From the NCBI RefSeq assembly GCF_013410955.1, contig NZ_JACCCG010000006.1:124001-188000 (forward strand): a stretch of 64,000 nt of DNA, given 5' to 3'. The translations under genes were made by a program, and so were the position numbers. The notes under the pieces were generated by a model. It ran no database searches and was not told where the DNA came from. It was given only the letters and a program-made list of their open reading frames with translations. The DNA comes from Microbacterium sp. AK009 (lineage in GTDB: Bacteria > Actinomycetota > Actinomycetes > Actinomycetales > Microbacteriaceae). Position 1 is the stretch's first letter; each line of letters starts with the position of its first letter. Below are positions 43,982 to 53,647 of the stretch, in pieces.

Positions 43982-44638
43982 ATGTCCCTCTTCCGTTTGG
44001 ACGCCAGCGTCTTCCCTGCCCGGTCCGCCAGCCGCGAGCTCGCCGACCTCGTCGAGGCCGAGTGGCTGGCCGCTCACCTCGACTCGACGGTCACTCGACG
44101 AGACATCGCCGCGAACCCCGTCCCCGCCACCGCGTGGGTCGACGCCGTGACCGGCGGCATGACGTCGGAGGATGAGCGAACGCCGGGCCAGCGGGAAGCT
44201 GTCGCGCTCGCCCGCACCTTCGCCGACGAGATGATCGGCGCGGATGCCCTGCTCTTCGCCGTCCCTCTCTACAACTACGGCGTCTCGCAGCACTTCAAGT
44301 CGTGGTTCGACGTCGCCTACACCGACCCGCGCATCGATCCGCAGGGCACGGCGCTGAACGGGAAGCCCGCGACACTCGTGACCGTTCTCGGCGGCAACTA
44401 CGCGCCGGGCACTCCGAAGGAGGGCTGGGACCACTCGACCGGCTGGCTGCGCCGCGTGCTCCAGGACGTCTGGGGGCTCGACCTTCGCGTCGTGCAGCGT
44501 CCCTTCACCCTCGTCGGGGTGAATCCGGCGCTCGACGCCTTCGCCGACACCGCCGCCGAGCTGCGCGTGGAGGCCGAGGAGGGTGCCCGGCGGTCTGGCC
44601 GCGAGATCGCCGAAGCGCATCGCGCGCGCGTGGCCTGA
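43982..44638 (+). CDS. FMN-dependent NAD(P)H oxidoreductase (azoreductase-like)
   Basis: 218 residues. The flavodoxin-like fold has SVFPARSASRELADLVEAEW, DALLFAVPLYNYGVSQHFKSWFD (the family's FMN-contact segment) and TVLGGNYAPG. Related AzoR/AcpD enzymes reduce quinones or azo compounds with NADH. The ATG at 43982 is favoured; a GTG at 43946 in frame would add 12 residues without a clear ribosome site. It is divergent from the HxlR gene, a common pairing with a quinone-sensing regulator. Confidence 0.85.
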   Translation: MSLFRLDASVFPARSASRELADLVEAEWLAAHLDSTVTRRDIAANPVPATAWVDAVTGGMTSEDERTPGQREAVALARTFADEMIGADALLFAVPLYNYGVSQHFKSWFDVAYTDPRIDPQGTALNGKPATLVTVLGGNYAPGTPKEGWDHSTGWLRRVLQDVWGLDLRVVQRPFTLVGVNPALDAFADTAAELRVEAEEGARRSGREIAEAHRARVA

Positions 44639-44662
44639 GGCTCCAAACCCGCGCGTATCACC

Positions 44663-44730
44663 GCGAGAGGGCATCTGCGCGCCGAGAATACGTGCGCCAC
44701 CCGGGTTCCCGGCGCGCAGGTGTACATCGG
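44663..44730. repeat. Interspersed dyad element, copy 2
   Basis: The first 30 bases match copy 1 (43455-43523) with two differences. The right arm (CCCGGCGCGCAGGTGTACAT) again mirrors the left arm. It lies just after the oxidoreductase stop. Confidence 0.75.
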
Positions 44731-44749
44731 CGGGGGCGAACTGTCTCTT

Positions 44750-44777
44750 GCGTGGTACCGCGCAATGCGTGGTACCG
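44750..44777. promoter_or_regulatory. Direct repeats before the PadR gene
   Basis: GCGTGGTACCG at 44750-44760 and again at 44767-44777. Each contains the palindrome GGTACC and they are 17 bp apart. The position between promoter space and the padR ribosome site (GGAGAGGAG) suggests an autoregulatory operator. Confidence 0.7.
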
Positions 44778-44799
44778 TTCACGGGAGAGGAGCGTCTTC

Positions 44800-45156
44800 A
44801 TGGACTCGACACAGCTCTTGAAGGGAGTGCTCGACGCCGCGGTGCTCGCGGTCGTGCAGCACGACGATGGATACGGCTACGACATCGTCCGACGTCTCCG
44901 TGAGGCGGGACTCGGCGAAGTAGGAGATGCTTCGGTCTACGGCACGCTGCGACGGCTGTACTCCCAGGGCTCGCTGTCGAGCTATGTCGTGCCGTCGGAC
45001 GGCGGCCCTCACCGGAAGTACTACGCCATCAATGCGCAGGGTCGCGACCAGCTCGCCGCTCAGCGCGAGAGCTGGCTGAGCTTCGCCGCAGCCATGACGT
45101 CCCTGCTCGAGACTCCCGCCACTCCTGCACTGCGCACGATCGGAGACGCACGATGA
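44800..45156 (+). CDS. PadR-family transcriptional regulator
   Basis: 118 residues. The PadR winged helix is LLKGVLDAAVLAVVQHDDGYGYDIVRRLREAGLGEVGDASVYGTLRRLYSQGSL, then YYAINAQGRDQL. The start is fixed by GGAGAGGAG and the ATG. It overlaps the membrane protein gene downstream by four bases (ATGA), the standard padR-HAAS-domain pairing in which the regulator controls its own membrane partner. Confidence 0.93.
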   Translation: MDSTQLLKGVLDAAVLAVVQHDDGYGYDIVRRLREAGLGEVGDASVYGTLRRLYSQGSLSSYVVPSDGGPHRKYYAINAQGRDQLAAQRESWLSFAAAMTSLLETPATPALRTIGDAR

Positions 45157-46277
45157 CCACGACAATCGCCGCCGGCGACATCAGCTCCTTCGCTTCTGCG
45201 GTCCGCGCCGAACTCTCCGACCTGCCGGCGGACGACGTCGACGAAATCCTCGACGGCCTCGAGGGAGATCTGTCCGATCAAGCCGCCGAGGCCGGGGACG
45301 ACTTCGTCCTTCCCGATCCGGCGGCATACGCCGCCGAGCTGCGATCGGCCGCCGGGCTGCCCGAACGCGAGGCGACCGCGTCGCGCCCTTTCAGGAAACG
45401 ACTGGATGACGCCGACGCGGCCGTCGCTCAGTGGTTCCGGTCGCATCCTGCGACGCAGACGATCCGCGACTTCCTCGTCGCCCTCCGGCCGGTCTGGTGG
45501 CTGCTTCGTGGCTGGGCGCTCTACATGATCGTGATCGGATTACTGCCGATCTCGGACCCGTTCGGCATCACCGGTGACGTCCTCGCACGTCTGATCTCCC
45601 CCACCGTCAACATCGTCTACTTGTCGCTCCTCCTCGCCTGCGTCATCCTCAGTGTGCAGTGGGGTCGGGGCAGGTGGGCGCCCACCCGATGGCTGCGTGG
45701 GACACGAACGGCGCTGAGCGTGGTGAGCGCGATCGCCGTCCCGCTCCTTGCTTTCTCGGCGATCGGGCAGGTCAGTGGCGCGATGTCGTACATCCGGTCA
45801 GCGGGATACGAGAACTTCACCCCCGGCCTCGCCGTGGACAGTGAGCGAGTACGCAACATCTTCGCCTATGACGCCCAGGGGAACCCCATCGAACAGGTGC
45901 AGTTGTTCGATCAGTCGGGTCAGCCACTCACCACGGTAGGACCGAGCGGACAGACGGAGCCGATCGACCCCTACTTCTGGGGTGGCGGCGGGCCGGCACC
46001 CGTGGCAGAGCGGGAGATCGGCCGACAGCCGGTGTGGAACGTCTTCCCGCTTCGCGAGGTTCCGGCCGACGCCTTTCTCGTCGGTGAGCCCGACCCGCGA
46101 GAGGCGACGACACCGACCTTCCCCTTCGCCCAGGTTCCGACAGTCGCTGCGCGCGATGACGAGCCGACGACGGCGACTCCGACCCCGACGGCGACTCCGA
46201 CCCCGACGGCGTCACCCGCACCCCACCCCTCGCCCTCTATGCCCGGCGACTCGCCAACGGAGGTGCCCACTCCGTAG
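45153..46277 (+). CDS. HAAS-domain membrane protein paired with PadR
   Basis: 374 residues. An N-terminal HAAS-like helical domain (FASAVRAELSDLPADDVDEILDGLEGDLSDQ) is followed by four or so membrane helices (RPVWWLLRGWALYMIVIGLLP, NIVYLSLLLACVILSV, TALSVVSAIAVPLLAFSAIG). An extracytoplasmic domain follows, with a Thr/Pro tail (TATPTPTATPTPTASPAP). HAAS proteins partner PadR regulators in envelope responses. The tail is probably wall-spanning. Function is otherwise unknown. Confidence 0.88.
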   Translation: MTTTIAAGDISSFASAVRAELSDLPADDVDEILDGLEGDLSDQAAEAGDDFVLPDPAAYAAELRSAAGLPEREATASRPFRKRLDDADAAVAQWFRSHPATQTIRDFLVALRPVWWLLRGWALYMIVIGLLPISDPFGITGDVLARLISPTVNIVYLSLLLACVILSVQWGRGRWAPTRWLRGTRTALSVVSAIAVPLLAFSAIGQVSGAMSYIRSAGYENFTPGLAVDSERVRNIFAYDAQGNPIEQVQLFDQSGQPLTTVGPSGQTEPIDPYFWGGGGPAPVAEREIGRQPVWNVFPLREVPADAFLVGEPDPREATTPTFPFAQVPTVAARDDEPTTATPTPTATPTPTASPAPHPSPSMPGDSPTEVPTP

Positions 46278-46397
46278 TTCTCACGATGCTGACGGTCGTC
46301 GGGGAATGCCGCGGTTGTCCGGTAATGCGCGACGCTGACCAGGCAACGCCGTGAGTCTCCGGCAACCGGCGACCCGCGACGCAGACGCGCCCCGACC

Positions 46398-47828
46398 TCA
46401 GGCCGAGCGCGCCGCCCACCAGGCGCGCAGGCGCCGCTCGGCCTCCTCCTCGCCGAGCACCCCCTCGTCCAGGCGCAGGTCGAGGAGGAACCGGTAGGCC
46501 TCGCCGACCTCGCGGCCGGGGCGGATGCCGAGCACCTCCTGGATGCGGTTGCCGTCGAGCTCGGGGCGCACCGCGTCGATCTGCTCCTGCTCCCGCAGGG
46601 CGGCGATGCGGTTCTCGATGTCGTCATAGGCCGACGCCAGTCGCGCCGCCTTGCGGCGGTTCCGCGTCGTCACATCGGCGCGGGTGAGGATGTGCAGGCG
46701 CTCCAGCTCCGCATCGGCGTCGCGCACGTACCGCCGCACCGCCGAGTCGGTCCACGCGCCTTCTGCATAGCCGAAGAACCGCAGATGCAGCTCGATCAGC
46801 CGGGTCACCGTGCCGATCGTGTCGCTGTCGAACCGCAGCGCCTGGAGACGCTTGCGCGCCATGCGCGCACCCTTGACGTCGTGATGGTGGAAGGTGACTC
46901 CGCCGCCCGGCTCGAGCCGCCGCGTCGCGGGCTTGCCGATGTCGTGCAGCAGGGCCGCCAGGCGCAGCGGAACATCGGGAGGAGCATCCGGGAAGCGCTC
47001 CTTCTCGAGCTGGATCGTCTGGCGCAGCACGGTCAGCGAGTGCTCGTAGACGTCTTTGTGGTGGTGGTGCTCATCGATCTCGAGGCGCAGCGCCGGCACC
47101 TCGGGGAGGAAGAGGTCGATCAGCCCCGTCTCGACGAGCAGTCGGATGCCACGCGCCGGGTCGGCGGTCTGCAGCAGTTTCACCAGCTCGCCCTGGATCC
47201 GTTCGGGGCTGACGATCGACAGGGTCTCACGCAGCTCGGTCATCGCCGCGACCGTGTCGGCGTCGACGTCGAACTCCAACTGCGAGGCGAAACGCGCGGC
47301 CCGCAGCATCCGGAGCGGATCATCACCGAAACTCACCCGTGGGACGCCGGGGGTGCGCAGCCGCTGCCCGACGAGGTCTTCGACACCACCGGTCGGGTCG
47401 ACGAGAGTGCACGAGGGTACCCGCAGGGCCATGGCGTTCACGGTGAAATCGCGCCGGGCGAGATCGCCGTCGAGAGTGTCGCCGAACTCGACGGTGGGCT
47501 TGCGGGTGACGCCGTCGTAGCTGTCGGCGCGGTAGGTCGTGATCTCTACGCTTTCGCCCTGCACCCGCGCGCCGATCGTGCCGAACGCGCGGCCGATGTC
47601 CCACTGGGTCGAGCTGATAGGGGTGACGATCCGCAGGATGTCGTCGGGCGACGCATCGGTGGTGAAGTCGAGGTCGTTCGTGCGCCGTCCGAGGAACGCA
47701 TCGCGCACCGGGCCCCCCACGATCGACAGCTCGCGTCCGGCGGCGTCGAACGCGGCGGCGAGGGTCGACACGACCGGCGATGCGGCGAGCGCGCTCAGGC
47801 GCGCGAGGCCTTCGGCCATGTTGGGCAT
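46398..47828 (-). CDS. cca: CCA tRNA nucleotidyltransferase
   Basis: About 476 residues. The nucleotidyltransferase head is LSIVGGPVRDAFLGR, with metal-binding DLDFTT, RRDFTVNAMA and DPLRMLRAARFA. An HD domain follows (HHKDVYEHSLTVLR, LAALLHDIGKP, HHHDVKGARMARKRL), typical of the longer actinobacterial form. It adds or repairs the 3' CCA end of tRNAs. The start could be ATG at 47828 or 47819, or GTG at 47837; the differences are a few residues. Confidence 0.95.
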   Translation of the reverse strand: MPNMAEGLARLSALAASPVVSTLAAAFDAAGRELSIVGGPVRDAFLGRRTNDLDFTTDASPDDILRIVTPISSTQWDIGRAFGTIGARVQGESVEITTYRADSYDGVTRKPTVEFGDTLDGDLARRDFTVNAMALRVPSCTLVDPTGGVEDLVGQRLRTPGVPRVSFGDDPLRMLRAARFASQLEFDVDADTVAAMTELRETLSIVSPERIQGELVKLLQTADPARGIRLLVETGLIDLFLPEVPALRLEIDEHHHHKDVYEHSLTVLRQTIQLEKERFPDAPPDVPLRLAALLHDIGKPATRRLEPGGGVTFHHHDVKGARMARKRLQALRFDSDTIGTVTRLIELHLRFFGYAEGAWTDSAVRRYVRDADAELERLHILTRADVTTRNRRKAARLASAYDDIENRIAALREQEQIDAVRPELDGNRIQEVLGIRPGREVGEAYRFLLDLRLDEGVLGEEEAERRLRAWWAARSA

Positions 47829-47850
47829 GGCTTCCACGATATCCGCCGGC

Positions 47851-49443
47851 TCAGTCGGCGAAGAGGAGGAAGCCGGTGAACAGCAGCTCCCGCACCCGCG
47901 GCAGCAGGTCGGCGCGTAGCGCCTCGGGGTCGACCTCGAGCAGCTGCGCGATCGCGTCGACGAGAGGCCCGACGGCGAGGTCGCCGTCGCTCGCGCCGAC
48001 GAGCGCGGCGAGTGCCGGATCGACGGCCACGACCCGGCCGAAGGCGCCGCCCTGGTGCAGCTCGATGACGGTCGGCGCCTCTTCGCCGGGACGGTGATGG
48101 CGGGCCTCGGTCACATCGGGCGCGACCCGGAGGACGGATGCCGCGAGCGCCGCGTGCCCGGCCGGACCCTCCCCGAGCGACACCAGCCGGGCGTGCGCGG
48201 CGAGCGAGGCGGCGAGGTCGGCGCCGGTGGCCTCGGCGGTGCCGCGCACGCGCTCGTATCGCTCGAGCGTCACCCGCCAGGACGGCGGGCGGTGCAGCAG
48301 GATGTACCCGAACCCCACCCCGGTGACGCCGCGGCGGGCGAAGTCGTCGAGCCACGCCTCGATGAGTCGGGCGTACTCCGGCGTGCCGGGCGCCGTTCCG
48401 CCGTCGCGGATCCACAGCTCCGCGTACGCCAGCGGGTCGAGACGCTCGCGCTCGATCACCCAGGCGTCGAGGGCGACCGGTGCGTCGGCGACCCAGCTGC
48501 GCACGCGATCGAGGCCGTCCTCTTCGGCACCGTCCGCACCCTCGCGGTACTCCCAGTTGCCGAGCAGCTGCGCCACGCCACCGGGGGCGAGATGCACCCC
48601 GAGCCCGGTGACCACCTCGGCGACGAGCGCGTCGCCGACGAGCCCGCCGTCGCGGTACTCATAGGCCGGCACCCCGTCGACGCGCGGGGTGATGACGAAC
48701 GGCGGGTTCGAGACGATCCGGTCGAACTTCTCGCCCGGCTCGAGCGGGTCGAACAGGCTCCCGTGCCGGGTGTGGATGTCGTCGACGCCGTTCAGCAGCG
48801 CGTTGAGACGAGTGAACCGCAGTGCGCGCTCGGAGATGTCCGTCGCCACCACCCGCCGCACCCCGCGTCGGAGCCGCAGGGCCTGGATGCCGCAGCCGGT
48901 GCCGAGGTCCAGACCGCGGTCCGCCCCGCCGCCCGGCAGCTGCAACCGCGCGAGGGTCTGCGACGCACCGCCGACTCCCAGGACATGGCCCTCGGCGAGA
49001 GGCCCGGCGAGCGCTGCTTCGTCGAGGTCGCTGGCGACCTGCCATTCGCCCTCGCCCTGCTCGTCGACGAACGACTGGGGGCGGATGATCGCCAGCGGCC
49101 GCACCGCGGCATCCGGGTCGGCCGTCCTCTCCACCAGCCCGAGGGCGAGGAGTCCCTCGATTCCGGCGTGGGGGACGGATTCCGCCACGGGACCCGCGGG
49201 CTCGGTGACGCCGAGCACGAAGAGGCGCCCGAGAACGGCGAGAGGATCGGCCCGGTCGCCGAGGGCGGCCCTGGCCGGACCGCGCAGACCCCGGGCGATG
49301 GCGGTGTCGGCCACAGGCCCCCAGGCGGCCCGAAGCGCCTCGGAGGTGAAGTCGGCGGCCCGCAGGTCATCGGCGAGCGCCCGGCAACGCACCGGATCGG
49401 GCTCGGGAAGCGGCGCGACGGTCGGGCGGGGGGCGGGGGGCAT
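47851..49443 (-). CDS. Class I SAM-dependent methyltransferase (HemK-like core)
   Basis: 530 residues. An N-terminal helical domain (ALADDLRAADFTSEALRAAWG) comes first. The Rossmann methyltransferase core follows with motif I GLDLGTGCGIQALRLRR, and motif IV VSNPPFVITPR with NPPF as in N6-adenine or glutamine methyltransferases. A C-terminal domain follows (FGYILLHRPPSWRVTLERYERV). The NPPF motif indicates transfer to a planar nitrogen; the target (protein, RNA or DNA) is unresolved. ATG at 49443 is used. It is adjacent to, and same strand as, cca, 22 bases apart, so probably co-transcribed. Confidence 0.85.
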   Translation of the reverse strand: MPPAPRPTVAPLPEPDPVRCRALADDLRAADFTSEALRAAWGPVADTAIARGLRGPARAALGDRADPLAVLGRLFVLGVTEPAGPVAESVPHAGIEGLLALGLVERTADPDAAVRPLAIIRPQSFVDEQGEGEWQVASDLDEAALAGPLAEGHVLGVGGASQTLARLQLPGGGADRGLDLGTGCGIQALRLRRGVRRVVATDISERALRFTRLNALLNGVDDIHTRHGSLFDPLEPGEKFDRIVSNPPFVITPRVDGVPAYEYRDGGLVGDALVAEVVTGLGVHLAPGGVAQLLGNWEYREGADGAEEDGLDRVRSWVADAPVALDAWVIERERLDPLAYAELWIRDGGTAPGTPEYARLIEAWLDDFARRGVTGVGFGYILLHRPPSWRVTLERYERVRGTAEATGADLAASLAAHARLVSLGEGPAGHAALAASVLRVAPDVTEARHHRPGEEAPTVIELHQGGAFGRVVAVDPALAALVGASDGDLAVGPLVDAIAQLLEVDPEALRADLLPRVRELLFTGFLLFAD

Positions 49444-49618
49444 CTGTCCATTCAAGCCGATCGCCCGGTCCGGATCGGGTCGGGTGATCCGACCGCGGCG
49501 CGGAAGCCGATCAGCCGCTGCGCGGAAGGGCATCGGCAACCTCGGAGGCCCGGACCGTAGAATCGCACCCGGCCGCGGGTCTTCGGTCGCACACAGCGAC
49601 TCCCGGGGCCGCCCATCT

Positions 49619-51931
49619 ATGACGCAGAGCCCCTCCGACCCGCGGGCGAGATCCCGACGCGGCACGCGCGCCCGCTGGAGCGCGACGGTCGCCGCGTTCG
49701 CGACCCTCCTGACCCTGGCAGGGTCACCGGCGGGCGCAGCAGCCGCCGTACCCGGAAGCCCACCGGTCGTCGCGACGCAGGAGCGGCCGGCTGCGGCCAG
49801 CCCGAGTCCGAGTCCGACGCCCTCCGACGGCGTGCCCGCGCTCTCGGGAGAGGTGGCGCTGCTCGTCGCCCCCATCGGCGGAGGTGTCGTCACCGCCGGT
49901 CAGGCGCTCATCGCCTCCGTGACCGTCGACAACGGCACCGAGCTGCCGACCGCCGGGGCCGAGGCCGTGCTCTCGGTCGGCCTCGAGTCGCTGGCCGATC
50001 GCCGGGCCCTCGACGCGTGGCTCGCCGGCAGTGACGGCGCTGCGGTGCAGGAGGCCGGAAGGGCACCGGTCGAGCCGGTCGCGTCCGGCGCGCGGCAGAC
50101 GGTCGCCGTCACGGTCGCCGCCGATGACCCCGTCCTCACCGGCAGAGCCCCCGGCGTCTATCCGATCACCGCGCAGCTCGCCGGCGCTGATGGCGAACTC
50201 GAGGCGCGCAGCGTCATCGTCGTGCCCGATCCCGCGGCCACCGCGGCCGTGGCCGCCATGGTGCCGATCACCGCCCCGGCGCTCTCGGCGGGGCTGCTCA
50301 CTGCCGATGAGCTCGCCGCCCTCACCGCCCCCGGCGGCGACCTCGACGCCCAGCTCACCGGGGTCGAAGGCACAGCGGCCATCCTCGCGATCGATCCGGC
50401 GATCCCCGCCAGCATCCGCGTCCTGGGCGACAGCGCCCCCGAGCAGGCCGTGGAGTGGCTCGACCGCCTCCTCTCCCTGCCGAACTCGCGGTTCGCGACC
50501 CAGTTCGGCGACGCCGACGTGGCCACGCAGCTGCGCGCCGGGCTGACCGTGCCCCTCCAGCCGACGTCGCTGCTGTCGTACATGGACGCCGGCGACTTCC
50601 CCCCGCAGGACGGCGCGGATGGCGAGAACAGCGCGGACGATGCCGGCCAACCATCGGGCGCGCCCCGCACCGACGCCTCACCCACCCCGGGTGCGAACAC
50701 CCCCGGAGCGGGCTCCGCCACCCCGTCCGCCACCCCATCGGCGCCCGTCGACCCCTCGGCCCCCGTCTACCCCGGCCTCGCCGAGCTGCTGTCGATCGGC
50801 GCTGCCCGCGAGGCCGTGTACTGGCCCGCCGGGGATGCGGTCGCGCCCGACACCGTCGCCGGTCTCGCCCCGCTCGGCACCGAGAGCTCGCCGGCGCTCA
50901 CACTCGTGCCGTCCGACCGCACCGCCTCCGGCTCCGACGGGGCCGCTGTTCCGGCCCGCGGCGACGCGGCGGGCGCGGGCGTCCTCGTCTACGACAGCCG
51001 CCTCTCCGACGCCCTGCAGACCGCCTCCCTTCTCGATGACGCGGTCCTGCGCGGGGCTGAGCTCGCCACGGCGAGCGCCGAGCTCGCCTTCGCCAAGGCC
51101 GACGCCCCGGGGGCGGCGCTCCTGGTGGCCTTCGACCGGTCGTCGGCTCGCTCCTACGTCGCCCTCGACACGGCCATCGCCGCCGCCCTCGAGGCGCCGG
51201 GCGTGACCCCGCTCTCCCTCCCGGGGCTCGTCGCCGTGCCGCCGGCACCCGTCGAAATCGCGGCGCTCACCGACGATGAGGGTGCCCTCGAGGCGGAACG
51301 CGCGGCCGCGACATCCGCCCTCATCGACGACGAGGCCCGGATCGGTCGCTTCTCCAGCATCATGGACGACCCTCAGCTGCTCACCGGACCCGAGCGCGCT
51401 GAGCTGCTGCAGCTGCTCGGGGTGTCATGGCTCGCCACCCCCGCTGCCCGCACCCTCGCGCTCACCGAGCACCGCACCGAGACCCAGGAGACCCTCTCGG
51501 CGGTGGAGATGCTGCCGCCGAGCACCACGCAGCTCATCAGTGCCGACTCGGCCCTCCGGCCCTGGGTGCGCAACGACCTCCCGTGGCCGGTGAATCTCGA
51601 GCTGCGCGCCGCCCCCGACGACGTCCGCCTCGACGTGCAGGAGGTGACGGCCTTCACCGTCCCCGCCGGGTCGAACGCTCGCGTCGAGATTCCCGTCCAG
51701 GCGCGCCTCGGCAACGGCGAGGTTCGGGTCGACCTGCAGCTGCGAAGCCCCACGCTCGAACCGATCGGGCAGACGCAATCGGTCGAGGTCGTCGTCAGCG
51801 CCGAGTGGGAGTCGATCGGCCTGATCGTGCTCGCCACCCTCGTCGGGCTCTTCCTCCTGATCGGGGTCATCCGCACGATCCGGCGTCTGCGCCGGCGCTC
51901 GACGGCAGATGACGCGAGCGTGGCCCCGTGA
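49619..51931 (+). CDS. DUF6049-like secreted/membrane-anchored protein upstream of murJ
   Basis: 770 residues. A signal peptide (ATVAAFATLLTLAGSPAGAAAA) is followed by an extracytoplasmic region with a Ser/Pro/Thr-rich linker near residues 340-380 and a C-terminal beta domain (NLPWPVNLELRAAP, VPAGSNARVEIPVQARL). One membrane helix (LIVLATLVGLFLLIGVI) and a basic cytoplasmic tail end it. The gene directly before murJ in actinobacteria is commonly of this type (DUF6049). It overlaps murJ by four bases (GTGA), implying cell-wall work with the lipid II flippase; the actual role is unknown. Confidence 0.85.
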   Translation: MTQSPSDPRARSRRGTRARWSATVAAFATLLTLAGSPAGAAAAVPGSPPVVATQERPAAASPSPSPTPSDGVPALSGEVALLVAPIGGGVVTAGQALIASVTVDNGTELPTAGAEAVLSVGLESLADRRALDAWLAGSDGAAVQEAGRAPVEPVASGARQTVAVTVAADDPVLTGRAPGVYPITAQLAGADGELEARSVIVVPDPAATAAVAAMVPITAPALSAGLLTADELAALTAPGGDLDAQLTGVEGTAAILAIDPAIPASIRVLGDSAPEQAVEWLDRLLSLPNSRFATQFGDADVATQLRAGLTVPLQPTSLLSYMDAGDFPPQDGADGENSADDAGQPSGAPRTDASPTPGANTPGAGSATPSATPSAPVDPSAPVYPGLAELLSIGAAREAVYWPAGDAVAPDTVAGLAPLGTESSPALTLVPSDRTASGSDGAAVPARGDAAGAGVLVYDSRLSDALQTASLLDDAVLRGAELATASAELAFAKADAPGAALLVAFDRSSARSYVALDTAIAAALEAPGVTPLSLPGLVAVPPAPVEIAALTDDEGALEAERAAATSALIDDEARIGRFSSIMDDPQLLTGPERAELLQLLGVSWLATPAARTLALTEHRTETQETLSAVEMLPPSTTQLISADSALRPWVRNDLPWPVNLELRAAPDDVRLDVQEVTAFTVPAGSNARVEIPVQARLGNGEVRVDLQLRSPTLEPIGQTQSVEVVVSAEWESIGLIVLATLVGLFLLIGVIRTIRRLRRRSTADDASVAP

Positions 51932-53547
51932 GCGGCATCGGGCGCGCGAGCGTCCTCATCGGCGCCGGCACGATCGTCTCGCGGGTGACGGGGCTCCTCC
52001 GCACCATCGTGCTGGTCGCCGCGATCGGTTCGGTCGGCAGTAAGGCAGCCGACGCGTTCACGATCGCCAACCAGCTGCCGAACAACATCTACGCGATCAT
52101 CTCCACCGGCATCCTCACCGCGGTGATCGTGCCGCAGATCGTCCGTGCCAGCGCCGACACCGACGGCGGGCAGCGCTTCATCTCCAAGCTGTTCACGCTC
52201 GGCACCGTCGTGCTGCTCGCCACCACGGCGATCGCCCTGCTCATCGCGCCGTGGCTGATCGCCCTCTACGCCGACGGCTTCAACGCCGACCAGCTCGCCC
52301 TCGCCACAGCCTTCGCCTACTGGTGTCTGCCGCAGATCTTCTTCTACGGCCTGTACGCGCTCGTCGGCGAGACCCTCAACGCCCGCCGCGTGTTCGGGCC
52401 GTTCACCTGGGCGCCCATCGTCAACAACGTCATCTCCATCATCGGCTTCGGTGTGTTCATCGCCGTCTTCGGCTCCAACCTCGAGTTGGTGAACGAGTGG
52501 GATGCCACGCGCGTGGCCGTCCTCGGCGGCACCGCCACCCTGGGCATCGTCGTGCAGGCGGCGCTGCTGCTGCTGTTCTGGCGTCGCACCGGCATCCGGG
52601 TCCGACCCGACTTCGTGTGGCGCGGTGTCGGTCTCGGTCAGGTCGGACGTCTCGCGGGCTGGACGTTCCTCATGGTGGTCGCGGGTCAGCTCGCCGGCCT
52701 CGTCCAAACCCGAGTGGTGTCCGAGGCATCGGGTGCCGGCGCATCGCTGACGGTGATGGCCAACGCGTGGCTGATCTTCATGCTCCCGTACTCGATCATC
52801 GTCATCTCGATCGGGACGCCCTACTTCACCCAGCTCAGTGAGCACGCGGCCGCAGGACGCGAGGCCGAGGTGCGTGCCGACGTCGGGCGCAGCATCCGCA
52901 CCCTCGGCTTCTTCATCGTCGCCGCGACCGCCGCGGTCGCCGTCGCCGCCGTGCCGGCCTCGCGCATCTTCACCAACTCGGCCGACGACGCCGTCGAGGC
53001 GGCCTGGGTGCTGCTGGCCTACCTCGTCGGGCTCGTCCCCCTCGCCGTGCTCTTCACCGTGCAGCGCACCTTCTACGCCTACAACGACACCCGCACGCCG
53101 TTCTTCTTCACCCTGTTCCAGTGCGGCGTCGTGGTCGCGACGGCGTGGGCGGCGCGCGCTGCGTACGAAGCCGGCGTCCTTCCCCTCGAGAGTCTTGCCG
53201 CCGCCGTGGCCCTCGGGCAGTCGTTCGCGAGCCTCGTGCAGGTCATCATCGCCACGTGGTTGCTGCACCGGCGGATCGGCGACATCCACGTCCGGGGATG
53301 GATGCTGTCGCTCGGCCGGTTCGCTCTCGCCGCCCTTCCCGCGGCCGCCGCCGGGTGGGGCGTGTTCCTGCTCCTGGGCGGGGTGGACGGGTGGACCGTC
53401 TCAGACCGGTTCCTCGGCGCGGTCGGCACTGTCGTGATCGGCGTCGTGGTGCTCGGTGTGTACATCGGGATGCTGGCGCTCGTGCGCGCGCCGGAGCTGA
53501 CGCCCGCGATCGGGATGGTCAAGCGCCTCCTGCCCGGGAAGGGCTGA
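51928..53547 (+). CDS. murJ: Lipid II flippase MurJ
   Basis: 539 residues with about 14 membrane helices. The start (ASVLIGAGTIVSRVTGLLRTIVL), the substrate-cavity segment (GSKAADAFTIANQLPNNIYAIISTG) and the repeat of the MATE/MOP fold are clear. It flips lipid II for peptidoglycan synthesis. The C-terminal pseudokinase and FHA-partner segments seen in mycobacterial MviN are absent, as in most Microbacteriaceae. GTG start overlapping the upstream stop. Confidence 0.95.
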   Translation: MSGIGRASVLIGAGTIVSRVTGLLRTIVLVAAIGSVGSKAADAFTIANQLPNNIYAIISTGILTAVIVPQIVRASADTDGGQRFISKLFTLGTVVLLATTAIALLIAPWLIALYADGFNADQLALATAFAYWCLPQIFFYGLYALVGETLNARRVFGPFTWAPIVNNVISIIGFGVFIAVFGSNLELVNEWDATRVAVLGGTATLGIVVQAALLLLFWRRTGIRVRPDFVWRGVGLGQVGRLAGWTFLMVVAGQLAGLVQTRVVSEASGAGASLTVMANAWLIFMLPYSIIVISIGTPYFTQLSEHAAAGREAEVRADVGRSIRTLGFFIVAATAAVAVAAVPASRIFTNSADDAVEAAWVLLAYLVGLVPLAVLFTVQRTFYAYNDTRTPFFFTLFQCGVVVATAWAARAAYEAGVLPLESLAAAVALGQSFASLVQVIIATWLLHRRIGDIHVRGWMLSLGRFALAALPAAAAGWGVFLLLGGVDGWTVSDRFLGAVGTVVIGVVVLGVYIGMLALVRAPELTPAIGMVKRLLPGKG

Positions 53548-53588
53548 GTCGCCGCGCCTCTCCACGGGGTGGAAGACACCGGTGGCGT

Positions 53589-53615
53589 GGAATGTCGGGC
53601 GTCTAGCATGTGTTG
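53589..53615 (+). promoter_or_regulatory. SigmaR/SigH-type promoter of trxB
   Basis: GGAAT (53589-53593), an 18-base spacer, then GTTG (53612-53615). This matches the disulphide-stress sigma consensus GGAAT-N18-GTT of Streptomyces SigR and the mycobacterial SigH form. It lies 33 bases before the trxB start. Confidence 0.8.
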
Positions 53616-53647
53616 AGAACCCCGGAAGCAATCGAAAGGGGCGCGTC

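Noticed and set aside
51373..53289. Long minus-strand open frame over murJ
   Set aside because: Antisense to murJ and the DUF6049-like gene; the Asp/Glu/Gly/Arg-rich translation has no recognisable fold.
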